NCBI GenBank assembly: GCA_026874595.1
Contig: CM049306.1
Location: forward strand, 103,803,142-103,867,141
Reading direction: 5' to 3'
Length of the DNA: 64,000 nucleotides
DNA from: Sipunculus nudus
Lineage: Eukaryota; Annelida; Sipuncula; Golfingiida; Sipunculidae
Positions within the stretch are counted from its first letter, which is position 1, and the number at the start of each line of letters is the position of its first letter. Both the position numbers and the translations under genes were made by a program. Of the stretch, positions 12,701-22,312 are shown in pieces. The notes under the pieces were generated by a model. The model was given only the letters and a program-made list of their open reading frames with translations, did no database searches and was not told the DNA's origin.

Positions 12701-12798
12701 GGATACCATCAGGCGTGGCTGCTCTGGCGGCAGCTAAATCACAAACATTTGGTCTCCAAGATTCATCAGATGAAGATGGGGTTGATTCTGATCACTAG
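452..12798 (+). CDS. VEZT: vezatin, 3' nine coding exons (5' end outside window)
   Basis: Vezatin is a plasma-membrane protein of cadherin-catenin adherens junctions, reported to link them to myosin VIIa. Nine exons at 452-730, 5234-5418, 5865-6004, 6347-6425, 6882-7089, 7746-7933, 8869-8972, 11676-11756 and 12160-12798 join with consistent phases into 633 codons plus a stop. Human vezatin is about 780 residues, so roughly the first 150 residues lie upstream. Family features in order: a membrane segment in the first exon, the conserved SRGFT stretch at its end, the FNTAR/YPSS region, LHLQAAL, the CWEDAF stretch, an acidic linker, a basic coiled-coil-like KQAKQEAIRLVKELRSV segment, and a C-terminal GVAALAAAKSQTFG motif followed by an acidic tail. 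Identification rests on recall of the family, not a search. The introns are loaded with repeats. The gene converges on the MARCH-type gene downstream. Confidence 0.9.
778..857. repeat. 40-bp tandem duplication just after vezatin exon a
   Basis: The stretch AAGTATTAATGCATCTGTAT and following bases occurs twice in a row (near 781 and 820), with one visible mismatch (gtcttc against gtcatc). This is a recent local duplication in the intron. Confidence 0.85.
886..1350 (+). repeat. dispersed repeat copy starting TTTAGCTCAGCTGACTG
   Basis: It begins TTTAGCTCAGCTGACTG, a start also seen at 26131 and 26381, and runs through a poly-C tract at about 1036-1050. The reverse complement of 59860-60480 matches 1020-1340 block by block (AGAATAATTAAAAATTTGAT, the CCAGTATCTTGATA segment, CTGGTGGCGCAACCTGTATT, GACCGTCAAATGATAGCAAT), so the two are inverted copies of one element. 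No coding capacity is seen. Confidence 0.75.
1351..2720. repeat. element with seven-copy 180-bp tandem core
   Basis: The left edge is the GC-rich inverted sequence ATGCCCCCGCCACAAAGTGG..CCGGGGCAT. The right edge reads GCCCCAGGCGGGGGCATTCG and then CATCTAGTTT. Between them the landmark CTGCAGATATTGGCCTGATT recurs at about 1461, 1641, 1823, 2003, 2164, 2344 and 2526, giving steps of 180, 182, 180, 161, 180 and 182. The open frames on the - strand here are the same repeat read three times and are not genes. The form, unique ends with a tandem core, resembles non-autonomous elements known from bivalves, but I cannot assign a family. Confidence 0.85.
3030..4080. repeat. dimeric tandem array around GGTGGCGCCACC
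   Basis: The 12-base perfect palindrome GGTGGCGCCACC, or a close variant, occurs at 3038, 3187, 3316, 3465, about 3594, 3741, 3870 and 4019. The steps alternate 149, 129, 149, 129, 147, 129, 149. The unit is therefore a dimer of about 278 bp made of two diverged halves, each sharing TTTGCATGTGTATA and a final palindrome. Scattered diverged copies extend left towards 2740. No gene is seen. Confidence 0.85.
4285..5145 (-). repeat. dispersed repeat with CCATGGGTC terminus, minus orientation
   Basis: The right end, cagctgagcactgtgatccatgggtcccttgttt, is the reverse of the start of the element at 59023. The left end (TTGAATAAGCAGATG..CCCTGTCCGTCCGTCTGT) matches the reverse complement of 59790-59835. 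It is therefore an inverted, diverged copy of that element inside a vezatin intron. It is AT-rich and shows no open frame. Confidence 0.7.
5234..5418 (+). CDS. VEZT: vezatin exon b
   Basis: The acceptor is tgtttttag at 5233. The exon completes the split codon of exon a, then reads ARLVGAADRLEQH through RARVFNTARDLVITLKEA to YPSSCDY, matching the vezatin region after SRGFT. Two donors fit the same phase: GTTGAT after 5418 and GTGATT after 5400. They differ by six residues, and I cannot choose from sequence alone. The reading frame hits TGA at 5421, just past the donor. Confidence 0.85.
5865..6004 (+). CDS. VEZT: vezatin exon c
   Basis: It reads TPLQETVGDTWNYLCQVP and onwards, ending AAMK|GTGAAG. 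The acceptor at 5864 (aaaccacag) is chosen because the other nearby AGs (5841, 5875) put stops in frame. The WNYLCQVPLEEYG stretch corresponds to the vezatin region NYICVVPF-KELG. Ends in phase 0. Confidence 0.8.
6347..6425 (+). CDS. VEZT: vezatin exon d
   Basis: The acceptor is a strong pyrimidine tract, ttttttacag, at 6346. Reads AVVQLLQVHISEYLQRLALT and ends with one base of a Gly codon at GATG|GTGTGT. It corresponds to the vezatin helix that contains FFRRLAL in vertebrates. Confidence 0.85.
6882..7089 (+). CDS. VEZT: vezatin exon e
   Basis: The acceptor tttttaag at 6881 continues the Gly codon. It reads GLKNVSSSAEVMMSQVKQQT through LYTAVHSLDLHLQAALR and ends AGAAG|GTTTGT in phase 2. The HTAVxSLxLHLxAxL pattern is a strong vezatin match. 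Confidence 0.88.
7746..7933 (+). CDS. VEZT: vezatin exon f
   Basis: The acceptor is tttccatttttcag at 7745. It encodes a helical segment, SRDISLKLEQLANEKSIQD through KADIEACKECWEDAFSRLQ, matching the vezatin region around NNCWEEA. Two donors keep the same phase, CAG|GTCAGA after 7933 and GATG|GTAAAA after 7924. They differ by three residues. Confidence 0.85.
7940..8868. other. vezatin intron, no feature recognised
   Basis: AT-rich sequence with no exon, RNA gene or clear repeat that I can support. Short open frames at 8072-8296 and 8760-8987 have no splice-consistent role apart from the true exon at 8869. Confidence 0.5.
8869..8972 (+). CDS. VEZT: vezatin exon g (acidic linker)
   Basis: The acceptor gttaatgcag lies at 8868 and the donor is GATGAG|GTAAGG. 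It encodes an acidic and Pro/Thr-rich linker, EEGSEEDAAPPPTTDQNRAV, then VALFEGEGPVIHDE. It joins in phase 0 to the next exon, where VFEAYTDP corresponds to the vertebrate ELEAYVDD. Confidence 0.82.
9135..11430 (+). repeat. 2.3-kb dispersed element, copy I
   Basis: It starts TTTTTAGCGAACCTGTGAGC and ends at TTCACATTGTAGGCCTGTAG..GCCTTGTT. The same two ends bound 22313-24685, and the same start is at 20948. Internal landmarks are shared: the block around ATGTTGGTCACATGA followed by GGTGGCGCCACC (9910), and repeated CAAGAGTTCACTCAGTGCAG-type units near 10650-10735. It has no transposase-like open frame. It sits in the vezatin intron before exon h. Confidence 0.8.
11676..11756 (+). CDS. VEZT: vezatin exon h
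   Basis: The acceptor is gtgtttttgcag at 11675 and the donor is GAAAGG|GTGAGT. It encodes 27 residues, VFEAYTDPTENEQAEWDMDM followed by LLSLEER, the short acidic segment before the vezatin basic helix. It begins and ends in phase 0. Confidence 0.85.
12160..12798 (+). CDS. VEZT: vezatin terminal exon i
   Basis: The acceptor is attgtttcag at 12159. It opens with a charged helix (ERKKQAKQEAIRLVKELRSV), passes through a long low-complexity Ser/Asp/Asn linker, and ends with the conserved KVQRLSG...GVAALAAAKSQTFG block and an acidic SSDEDGVDSDH tail before TAG at 12796. The linker is typical of the fast-evolving vezatin C-terminal half. Confidence 0.9.
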   Translation, partial: ERKKQAKQEAIRLVKELRSVIAVRAVEREERERKALQRSGKSEDSLDTSRCDSSPQKERSDAAQPSDNINDHMGLESQTNKADTSVDVEYDTKMQGSFTYQLLPRTDRQTNNEVTHLNDSLNDRQIGINRDQSNSPVKLEWNSTADGEGGKNLMEDTNSANETEKEDLLAKVQRLSGIPCGIPSGVAALAAAKSQTFGLQDSSDEDGVDSDH

Positions 12799-12830
12799 TC
12801 ATGTTTAGATAGTTTGGTTTTATTTAATAT

Positions 12831-12836
12831 AATAAA
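12831..12836 (+). promoter_or_regulatory. VEZT: vezatin poly(A) signal
   Basis: AATAAA lies 33 bases after the vezatin stop codon, on the coding strand. It is a likely 3' end signal, though the surroundings are AT-rich. Confidence 0.6.
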
Positions 12837-12959
12837 TATCTTATATAAATGGAATATGCTTATCTTGTTTTATATTAAATTATATAGGTATGTTTTGAAC
12901 ATTGAACCATAATGCAAGTCTTGTTCCCTCAAAACCTCCATTTCCATCAGTCTGATTAT

Positions 12960-13140
12960 CACTGTGTAAGCCGCCCCCCCACCCCACCCCCTTGGTCATG
13001 TGCCACATGCTGAGTACACATTCTGACTGGGGCCTTCATGGATCACAAGTCTCCTGAGCATGGCTGCATGCTGAGTTGAAATTCTGATTGGGTCCCCACA
13101 GTATAATCTCATATATCACAAGTCTCCCGAGCTTTGTGTC
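12960..13140. repeat. C-rich tract and 70-bp imperfect duplication between convergent genes
   Basis: A C-rich run at about 12972-12992 is followed by two similar blocks, each GCTGAGT..ATTCTGA(C/T)TGGG..ATCACAAGTCTCC(T/C)GAGC. They lie near 13008-13063 and 13068-13133. The interval between the stop codons of the two convergent genes holds nothing else recognised except poly(A) signals. Confidence 0.6.
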
Positions 13141-13230
13141 GTTGAGAATTATCACAGGATCTGTGGAAGTAGCAGCATAACCTCAGTCATTCAGAAAATA
13201 AAATGATACCTTATATCTATTTAAAATAGT

Positions 13231-13236
13231 TTTATT
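13231..13236 (-). promoter_or_regulatory. candidate poly(A) signal of the MARCH-type gene
   Basis: TTTATT on the + strand reads AATAAA on the gene strand, about 250 bases after the stop codon. It is the nearest clean signal I found downstream of that gene. Confidence 0.45.
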
Positions 13237-13485
13237 CATTTCTCACAAAACATTTGTAAAGGTATTGCATTTAAGATGTATATTTACTATTTGTGACTAG
13301 TTCGTTTGATCAGTTATGCACCAGTGACTTTCTTTCTGTACAGGTAGTCGCGTCTATATTACATGTGGCTGGTGTGAACCTTATTGTATTGCAATGCAAA
13401 TAAAACAAGAGTAGGCGTCCCTGAAAGCCATGTTTCATGTTATTCTCATGTGGTAAGATAAATCTATATTGGGATGACGGTCACC

Positions 13486-13890
13486 TCACACACCCATTTC
13501 ACTCTGCGTTTGTGGTTCGATTGTTGTAAGGACATTTGGTGCCATCAGGGGGCGTGGTCGGTCGTTAATCTCTCTATTCCGGGCGGGGCATTGCATCTCC
13601 AGGAACGCCCACAGCAGGAGCACAGCCACACAGACACATGCGAAGAAAACCAACAAAGCCAGAGACACGTTGTAATTAAAGCGAGCGCCTTCCAGATCGG
13701 TTAAAGGTGTCAGATGATGCCAATGCTCGTACCAAGCGTCCTCGTATGTTTCCATGGTGAGGAACGTAAGAGCTGCGGATGCTGCCGTTGCCAGGAGCAG
13801 TATCACGAACGCCAGACCAAACCATCGCCGCCTAGATCTGTAACAGGGCAGGAGGGCTAGCTCTGCCGACTCGGCGCTTTCAGGTATTCG
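13486..13890 (-). CDS. MARCH-type ligase exon 3 (membrane segments)
   Basis: The acceptor is TATTTAACAG before 13890. It encodes a linker, a first hydrophobic segment WFGLAFVILLLATAASAALT, a polar loop, and a second segment SLALLVFFACVCVAVLLLWA. A tail of about 35 residues precedes TGA at 13488-13486. Confidence 0.88.
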   Translation of the reverse strand, partial: RIPESAESAELALLPCYRSRRRWFGLAFVILLLATAASAALTFLTMETYEDAWYEHWHHLTPLTDLEGARFNYNVSLALLVFFACVCVAVLLLWAFLEMQCPARNREINDRPRPLMAPNVLTTIEPQTQSEMGV

Positions 13891-15829
13891 CTGTTAAATA
13901 TAAAATAGGGAAAGATATATTTACAAGGCGAACCCTTTGAAACCCTTGCAATAATATATATAAGCGGAAGTCTTTACATAAATCTTTCTATCACGGAAGC
14001 CGACGGGACTTGGATTATTGTCTGCAAAAAAGAGGTGGTGCACTCGAGAGTCTACGGACCGACAAACTATCTGTAAATATGATACAAATTACAAGTACCA
14101 AATATAGAAGCTGTTCCTTAAGCACAGGAAATAGTTTAAATTTAAATGGGTGTACGTGTTCGTAAATGATGACTAAACAATTATTCCCAGCGATTTCAGA
14201 CTTGGTATTTGTATTATGTAAGACTTGACTGTAAAGCTTAAAAAGTCTCGCATTTCCTAATTTATTGTGTATTGAGTATTGAGTGATTTCAGTTTGAACT
14301 TCAGTGAGTTTTTACTACCATATATATAAATAAAATCAACTGTTTATTTTACTTCCAATAATTCTTTATTTTATCTGACCCTTCGGCAACCGTTTAATAA
14401 AATTGTAGATAAATATTGATACTTTGCAAACTTGTCAAGCAAACCAAGCAGGTAATACCAACAGGCCTGGTGCCAACATTCTATTCAATCATAGAATGTA
14501 TATTTACAATATAACCATTTCCCGTACAACATATATTTGCATGTACATGTGTCTGCAACACGAGCTTACCGTTCTGGTCACCTTGATAATTCTAAGATGC
14601 CGGAAACATTTTCCACAGAGTTCACATTGGTTGGACTTCTGAAAGCTGACCCACTCCAACAGACAGCGGCGGTGACTCCGACTGATTGAGCCACGGCAAT
14701 CGCAGTTTGTACGTTCTAAACTCTCGTCTTCTACAAGAAAAGTGTCATAAAATGTTATTGGTAAAATGTTTTACTTATATTTCATATCGTTATGAATGTT
14801 ACTTAGTATATAAGATTTAAGCAGATAGATGATTTGCACAATATATTTAATGTACGTTTCTTTGGCTGACATAACAGTTAGGATGTTATATCAAATTTAG
14901 GGGCTGGACAGTCGGGAGGTAAAACGCTCGTCTCTCTCAGCTGAAGACACGGGTTCGATTCCCGGTGTGGAGAGAGTGGTTGTAATTGCCCGCCCAAGGC
15001 CGATGGTTTCCTCCACCCGTATACCCCTACAGCCATCTTTCATCGAGTTCGACTGCAGAGTTGAATTTTAATGCGTAACAAAAGACTAGGGTTGTTTCTG
15101 TAATATACGTTCTTTCTTGTCAGTAAATATTTATTCTGCCATTTGGAACTTGAAAGAAATCATATCTTTTACATCAGTTACAAAGCAATTGGCCATTATA
15201 GAGGGGGTGGGGGTGCAATTCTTCTCAGAATGGACTGTCGAGCAGCTAGGACTCGATACACTGTTATCCTCATTTATTGTCACGAGAACTCCCGATGTAA
15301 TATCACGGTGACGATAATGGTTCTAATGCTATACCATTTAAACACGTGCATGCATAGTCTTAAAAGGCATCGCAGCTTTTATTAGTCCTCAAAATGGTCA
15401 GTGGTTCGGACTTTGAATACACAGCGATATTTACATTTAGTGTAAGTTGACAAAACTTTAATTATTAATGAATATTTTACGATATATAAGAGATATAGTC
15501 ATGTCTGGTAGGTATATATACCCTATATCACAAACCCTGCAAAAATATGAATGTGAAACTAGTCACGATTTCCCGTTTCTGACTAATAATAATTCTTCAA
15601 CACGTTTTCAAAATTAACTGGAACTGATAACAAGTAAAAAAGGCAGAAAATAAATTAAGTAACCACCTGTTTCTCCAAACTGACATATGCGGCACGTGAG
15701 ACTGCTGTCGCTCACAGTGATGGTGGGAAGGATTTTATCGCGTGATGACGTCACTAGTTCCGCCACTGCGTTGTCTCCTTGGTTAGCGTTCTGTTCCCGC
15801 TCTTCCTTTTCTGTTTGTTCGTGCTCCAT
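13486..15829 (-). CDS. MARCH-type (RING-CH) membrane E3 ubiquitin ligase, three exons
   Basis: It is a 238-residue protein from exons 15829-15667, 14730-14582 and 13890-13486. The ATG at 15829 is the first in frame and gives a short acidic N-terminus. A C4HC3 RING-CH finger spans residues 46-93: CRIC, then CDC, seven residues to H74, C77, 12 residues, then CELC. The spacing after the second Cys pair (CxC, x7, H, x2, C) is diagnostic of MARCH proteins rather than classical RINGs. Two membrane segments follow at about 127-150 and 179-201, then a short cytoplasmic tail. MARCH ligases attach ubiquitin to membrane proteins and control their endocytosis and lysosomal sorting. The size and two-TM layout resemble MARCHF2/3-like proteins, but I do not assign an ortholog. 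It converges on vezatin. Confidence 0.88.
14582..14730 (-). CDS. MARCH-type ligase exon 2
   Basis: The acceptor TTTTCTTGTAG precedes 14730 and the donor is AAG|GTGACC. The exon is 149 bases and carries the rest of the finger: NCDCRGSISRSHRRCLLEW and then QCELCGKCF. The frame joins both neighbours exactly. The exon has no ATG-led open frame of its own. Confidence 0.88.
14900..15070 (+). repeat. tRNA-derived SINE-like copy in MARCH intron 1
   Basis: The sequence has a tRNA-like promoter: a box A-like stretch GGACAGTCGGGAGG, then box B GGGTTCGATTCCCGG about 40 bases on, followed by GGTTTCCTCCACC. That last string is shared by several animal tRNA-derived SINE families. The arms do not fold as a functional tRNA: the T stem is only four pairs and the acceptor stem does not close. 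I therefore call it a SINE, not a tRNA gene. Confidence 0.55.
15667..15829 (-). CDS. MARCH-type ligase exon 1
   Basis: Starts at ATG 15829 and ends at GAAACAG|GTGGTT after one base of a codon. It encodes a charged N-terminus rich in Glu and Gln, then TCRICQFGET, the first Cys pair of the RING-CH finger. Confidence 0.88.
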
Positions 15830-15849
15830 CTTCTAGACAAACAGAAAAG

Positions 15850-18800
15850 TTTGGCAGCGGCTGACCATGAAAATTGCATAGTATCATCTAAGAAGTTTGG
15901 CAGTATGTAACATTAACGATGGCCATTATTGGAAATTTAAGATGCTGCTCTGCAACAGAAAATACTGGGTTCACGAGATATCCAAAAATGACAACATAAT
16001 GTTGCCTTTCTTCGCTTCGTAAGATTTGTCTTATTTTAGACCATCTAAAGAATTACTGTTAATTTCACTATATAAGGAAACTATTTATATTCAGATTACA
16101 ATAAAATCTGAGACTGATAAAAAATAATCTGGCGGGTGTAAAAAAAGACTACAGAAATCGCTTTAGGCCTATGCTTGAATTTTCACCAGATTTACTTGCA
16201 TGGGAAAGGTACACTGATTTTGCACTGTATAAAATAAATGTAGGCACACTCATGTATAGGCTTTATTTTCTGTTTAAGGATAGTTGAATTTATGTATATT
16301 GAAAGTATATAACTCGGGTATTACATAAGTGCACATTTATAGGCCCTATACAGGGTTGCGGTAGCTGTCTTTTTGTTTTAAAATAATTGAAAAAAAAAGT
16401 AATAAATATAAATTATAAAAAAGGAAAAAGAAACATGGACGGAACGCTCCATTTGAATACGATTCCTATAGCGTTTTGGACAAGCAAACAATGTAAGGAA
16501 TTAAGTATAACTGGGTTGGCCATGACAGTAATACTAATAGGCCTAAATTATATTGAATTTGCACGATGACACGCAAATTTATCTACAGTTGGATGGTTTT
16601 TTTTTCGTAACAGCTCAGATCAATTAGTTTAACAAGCTTTGGGTTTGTAGCAGTGACCCGCTTCCCTTATATTGATAGTAAAGAAAGTAACCGATTTATT
16701 TACTGCTCCTACATGCATTGTGGGATACCTTCAGTGATATCATCAGACTACTCCGTGGACACTTCACATTTAAATAAAAAAAAAACAAAAAAAAAACAAT
16801 AAAATACAAAATCAAAGGAAGAATGAGGGGTGCATGCATGGGCAATGCCATTCTATAAGGCAGATAAGATTACTGCATCTTTACAAAGATTTGAATTAAC
16901 TGAAGTAATATATTTCTTGAACACTTACCAGTTAACTTTACTTTCTAAGTCATACGCATGGCCGCCTCTCCCCGGCGTGATATTGGTCGTAACGTCACAT
17001 TTGATTGTGACGTCACATATGCAAAGCATGTTTCGTGCATGCATGCATATTTGCGATATAACGGTATCCCGAAGCCCTTTCCAACTAATTTTAAGGAATG
17101 GGCTGTAATTTATTGTATGATTATAAATTTAGAATAGCTAATATAATCAATACAAGATAAACTAAGGTCAAATTGGATTTATAAACATTTATAATAACAA
17201 AAAAGTAAAAAGATGAAAGTTCATATACGGAAATGAAAACAAAGCAGACATGAAAACATGCAGGCCAATAAGCGGAGAGCCGGATTCAGGATTTTTATTC
17301 TTTTTTTGGGGGGGGGGGGGTGGCTTATATGTCGCAGAGTGTTACTGGCATCTAAAATGTGTGCAAACCTTGGATGGGGGAAGGCAGAGTGGGGCTATAG
17401 TAGGAAGGACTTTTTGTAGCTGAGAATAAAATCCTTGCGTTGTAGTACAATCTAGCATTTCACTCGTGGGATGAAGGCGATGACTACGTAATTATTATAA
17501 GCTGTCAAGTATACGTTTAACTATACACCGGGGAACAAACTCACTTATTATAAATATATTTATTACAATAATGAATATTATAACCATTTCAGTTAAATGA
17601 TATTCTGAAATGTAGTAATGCTTATTTTTTTTCAAAGACATGTATTTTCCATGAATTTTGCAACCCATTTAATCATTCCCATCAATTATACTTTGAAATT
17701 ATGATAAACTTTTTTTCAAGGCTGTGGACCTTAACGTTTTTATAGTATTTCAGATATGTTATCATAGTAAACAGTGATAGACAGTGAAGAAAATGCAGAT
17801 GTTAACTAAGTATAGTTAATTTATACTATACATGTATGATTATAATAGTTATCTTATCTCATCTGAAACTTCAGTGAAATTATAAAAAGTTAAATCACAA
17901 AAGGCAGCCGTCGTACAGATGCAGAGGCAAACTTGTCCAAAACATATGCTTGACCAGCATAGCTACTGCCTAATGTTTATTTAATTTTATTTATTTTATT
18001 TTATTTTATTTTTTTTTTCTTGGCCCCAGAGGCCAAAACCTGAATATAGCTCCCACAGCTACCCCCTTTGATCCGCCACAGGCCGCGGATTCTGTAAGAT
18101 GCATTATATTATATAGTTTGATAGCAAGCCTATTTACGCGATTGCACTTTTGCAAATCGTTCAAAAACGATTAAATATGAACATCAAAAGAAGTCAGATT
18201 ATCCCGATATAGAAGTGTCAAAATAAACACCCCCAACACCTAAAAAATTGCAAGAAATTGTTTTAAGGTGTTTCTGATGGAATAGCTTAAATATATCAAA
18301 AGTTTACCAAACTGAACTCCGGGAAAGTTGTTATTTTTAAGATGGCGTACAAGCTGGCCTCCAAAACCCTATTATGGCAATAAATAATTTTTTATCATAA
18401 AATTGTAATTTTGGTATCTAATACTAGGTTTTTGGGGTCAAGAAATACATTGGGCCAACAAAATATCATTTTGTAACTATGTTTATGGGAAATCCAAAAT
18501 GGCTTCCAGAATAGCCAACAAGTTCTTTAAAATGACCTTAAATAATTTACTTTTCATCACAGAGTTATAATGGTCACTCATTGTATTATTGCCATAGTTT
18601 TGGTGCTAGTACCTATTCGTTTAAGGACTTAAAATTTGCCCAGTGATAAAAGTTTCATGTATAAAGCTATAAAGCTTGAATAAGTTGGTAACATCCAAGA
18701 TAGCCGCCGAATAATTTTACTCTGATATGGTTTGAAGCAGTTACCTTTTAATCATAGACGCGAGTCTGATGTTAGCCGCTTGGTTTTAGGGAATACAAAA

Positions 18801-20940
18801 TAAGGTACTTAGACAAGTAAAAGTATCACTTGGTAATCTGGTTAACTAAAATATAAAATATGACATCCAAGATGGATACCTATTCACAGTAATTCACTGA
18901 AAGGGCTGAAGACAGTTCTAAGACAGTGTAATTTATTGCAGGGCAGAATATATTGAACGAGGGCACGCAGGGTAACACGTACTTTTGCCAAATGATGTTG
19001 ACAATTGAACTGGAGGGTGATGAACTCGGACTTTTACCTTGAGGTCAGGTCTAGAAATTTATGCCAAATCCAGTGCGAGTCCAGTGTAAAAATTATGTGT
19101 CGTACGTACTGGAAAACTGCTGCTAACATCTGCATGTATATATGTAACATGTCTTTCGGTATGTATAACTGTTGCTGTTGAATTTACCCTTTGCCCTTAT
19201 TTACTTCTTGTATAAAGTGTTTTTATTTGTCATGTCTGCTGTGGGTTCGTATGAGGCTCAGTTTAATATCTGCAAGGACGACTGTATTCGGGCAGGGTAA
19301 TCCTCCTGATTCCACAAGTACCGTTGCTTCTACCTTCTTCCTCTCTTGGGCTTCTAAAACATGCTGTATCTGCGGCTCTTTTCAATTCCCTGTTTTGCCA
19401 AGATGCCGAGTCAAACTCCTAGCAGATGTGTGGCGATTCATTTAAATTTTGTAATTGCATTTTAAACATAAAGTACCTCAAGGTCAGTATACAAAACAAT
19501 TGCCTGGGGAAATTTTCATGTATATTCACATGAGCCCAATGATTATTTGCTGACTGCTCCGTTGGGCGTGGAAAGACTTTAACTCCCCCCCCCCCCCCCC
19601 CCCATAAAAAAATTAGGTCATTGTCACAGTTGCTAAACTTCGCACATTCTTTATTCTAGAAGCAGAGAAAATTGTTGTGTATACAATAATGAACAGGGAG
19701 ATTGGACAAAAGAGAGACTCAACACTGAAATAAAATTGAAGCATTTGTTTAACAACAATTCGGTTTTTTTTCGGCTTAATATATAACAACTGCTTCGGTG
19801 GGTTTCACCCCACCCCTCACAGATCCATCCCTTCAGTAACCTACCCTATTTTGAAGCCGCGGGGGACTGACTTTCCACAACCTCCGAACCAATAATTTAC
19901 ACAGTCTTCATAAAACAATATCAATATAATTCCTGAACCAAATTTGCGCAAACCAAAAAAAAAAACCGCTTAAAGATGCTGAAAGTCATCTTCATACAAC
20001 TAAGTCTGTGGCAGCTGCGCTTTTCACAGCAACCATAGACTAGGTATTATGACGAGGCATAAACTGTGCAAGTATTCCTCACGGCAAACTTTATTTTTTC
20101 CATGCAAATATGCTTTCCAATACCTACTTTCACCTGTTCACGTCATCAACTTATTCATGAACAATCCATACAATGGGTCAGTAAATCTTCAGAAAGAATA
20201 CTAGTATGTCCTTTTATAGTAGAAACATTACCTTGCAAAAATATTAAAATTACATAAAAATAAAATGGCAATGTTTCCAGAACACTGTAAAGTATATGGT
20301 GTATACGAGTAAACTTACCATACCATTTTTTTGTCTTGTTTTATCTGGGCATAGTGGTAATTTACTTTAAATGTGTAAAAATTTATGTGCACGCAGTACT
20401 TATCAGTAGTATCATTTCCATTCGGGAAGGTATGGGGTAATGCACCCTGAAGTCCCCACCAAGTGGCGTTTCCATACACTTATATCGCTCGGTTCCCCTT
20501 GAAAAAAGAGGGCGTTTGTGTGAGAGGATAAATAAGGTGATCAGCATGAGATAAAAAAAAATTTTCTCTGGTTACATCCATGGTCAAATTCAGATGAAAG
20601 ACCGAATGAAGTATGCAGGACTTTAACATAAATTAATAAAAATACCAACGCTTAAGTGGGGGATGGGGTGCCCCCTGTGGCCCTTCTGGCTCCGCTTTTG
20701 TCTTAATTCCCCTACAGACAGTATATGATTTCTGTGTAACACTCTTGCAGATCCATTTGAACTTTCTTTCTTAAGAGAGTACACCGGTATATCAGGATTT
20801 TTCTACCACATATATATCTGATTCCCACATATATGCGATTTTCGCTTTACCTTTCACGTGGAGAATTCAAACCAAATTTCTGTCTCCTTTCTTAAACCTG
20901 GCTCCTCTTGAAATGTGTTATAAGCTGCGGGCTGCTTTCT
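15850..20940. other. intergenic, low complexity and old repeats only
   Basis: No gene recognised. Contents are a 13-base G run at 17308-17320, TTTTA-rich sequence at about 17970-18015, a stretch at 18330-18900 where ATCCAAGATGG / ATCCAAAATGG-like words recur four times (an old repeat), and a 19-base C run at 19585-19603. An open frame at 19191-19445 has no recognisable domain. Confidence 0.6.
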
Positions 20941-20942
20941 CT

Positions 20943-22100
20943 CTTTTTTAGCGAACGTGTGAGCTTATGCGATGGTGTGGCGTCGTCCGGCGTCCGTCGT
21001 CTGAACGTTAACCCATACTATCTTGAAAAGGGCATCACGAAATTTTATGCAAAAATTAGTCATCTAAAAAACTATATCGGATTTTGCTTATTTTTTGGCT
21101 AACTGCATTTTCTTAGATGTTATGGGGAAAAAGCTAAAAAAGCTTTAAAAATCTTCTTCTCCGCAACTGTTCAGCCAAATTGTCCAATATTTCACAGAAA
21201 TGATTCCTGGAACAATCTTTCTCAAGTTTGTTCGAATGGTTTAAGTTCGGTGATTTTTGGCCGAGTTACAGGAAGTTGAACTTAGTCATTTGTCCAAAAA
21301 AGCATACTTAAATTACAATCTCAGAAACGGCTGGAGCTATCATCACCAAATTTTATGCCAATGTTGTTCACATGGGACATATCTGAAATTGGGGTATTGG
21401 TGGCGCCACCTGCATCGGCCTTTTTTGTACGGGGGTTATCAGTGCCCGTATCATACTGACGGCTACAAAAAACTTCTTCTCTGAAACCATATGGCCAAAT
21501 AGTTTAATATCGCACAGAAATGATCCTAGGGTAGTGCTTTTTGAATTTTATTCAAATGGTCTCAGTTCAGTGACTTTTGGCTGAGTTATGGGAAGCTGAA
21601 TTTAGTCATATGCTGTAACAGCCCATTTTAGCTCAGTGGCTACAAAGGTCTTCTCCTCAAAAACCACTGGGCCAAATTCTTAAATCTCGCACATTAATTA
21701 TCCTAAGATGTTGATAATTCAAGTTTGTTCAAATGGTTTTGGTTCAGTGATTTTTGGCTGAGTTATGGGAAGCTTAACTTAGCCATTTTGCTGTATTTTC
21801 CCATATGAGTTATAAACCTGTAAAACGTTTTTTGACTGACGCCACTGAGGCCAATTTGTTTAATATTTTACAAGAATAATCCACTGAATTATTCTTATAA
21901 TAATTGTCTTTTATGGTTCCAAAGAATGAATTTTGGCTGAATTATAAAGATTGAATTGAGTCATCTAACCGTATATGTTAGCTGTGTGAAGCAGATACAT
22001 CTAGCCTGGCACCAGTTTTTCAGCATTTATTACATCATGCCTCTAGACATTTAGATTTCAGGTTATCTATGGTTAATATTGACAAGAATGTTTTTAAAAA
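20943..22100 (+). repeat. 2.3-kb dispersed element, copy II (5' part)
   Basis: It starts TTTTTTAGCGAACGTGTGAGC like copies I and III and follows them through the GTTCAGCCAAATTGTCCAAT block and the GGTGGCGCCACC block at 21399. It then departs into a diverged series of TTTGGCTGAGTTATGGGAAGCT units. It lacks the shared 3' end and so looks truncated or rearranged. Confidence 0.7.
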
Positions 22101-22312
22101 GCTTTTAAAAAATGTAGATTTATGATTTTTAGATATTCCTCATGCCAGGCAATGTTTACAATCATAGGTATGCAGCTCTCTGTGGGTATATAAAGACGGC
22201 TGTACATGGATTATAAATAATTGGTATCCAAAGTCAACTTAATTCAAGATTTTGCCATCAGTGAGATGTATCTTATTACAATTTTGCATTCAGTATGCAT
22301 CTGTAATAATTT

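Noticed and set aside
14900-14975. tRNA gene
   Set aside because: Boxes A and B are present, but the T stem has only four pairs and the acceptor stem does not close. The downstream GGTTTCCTCC block indicates a SINE.
19191-19445. Plus-strand Cys-rich 84-residue frame
   Set aside because: No signal peptide pattern, domain or neighbouring exon. Cys content alone is weak evidence.
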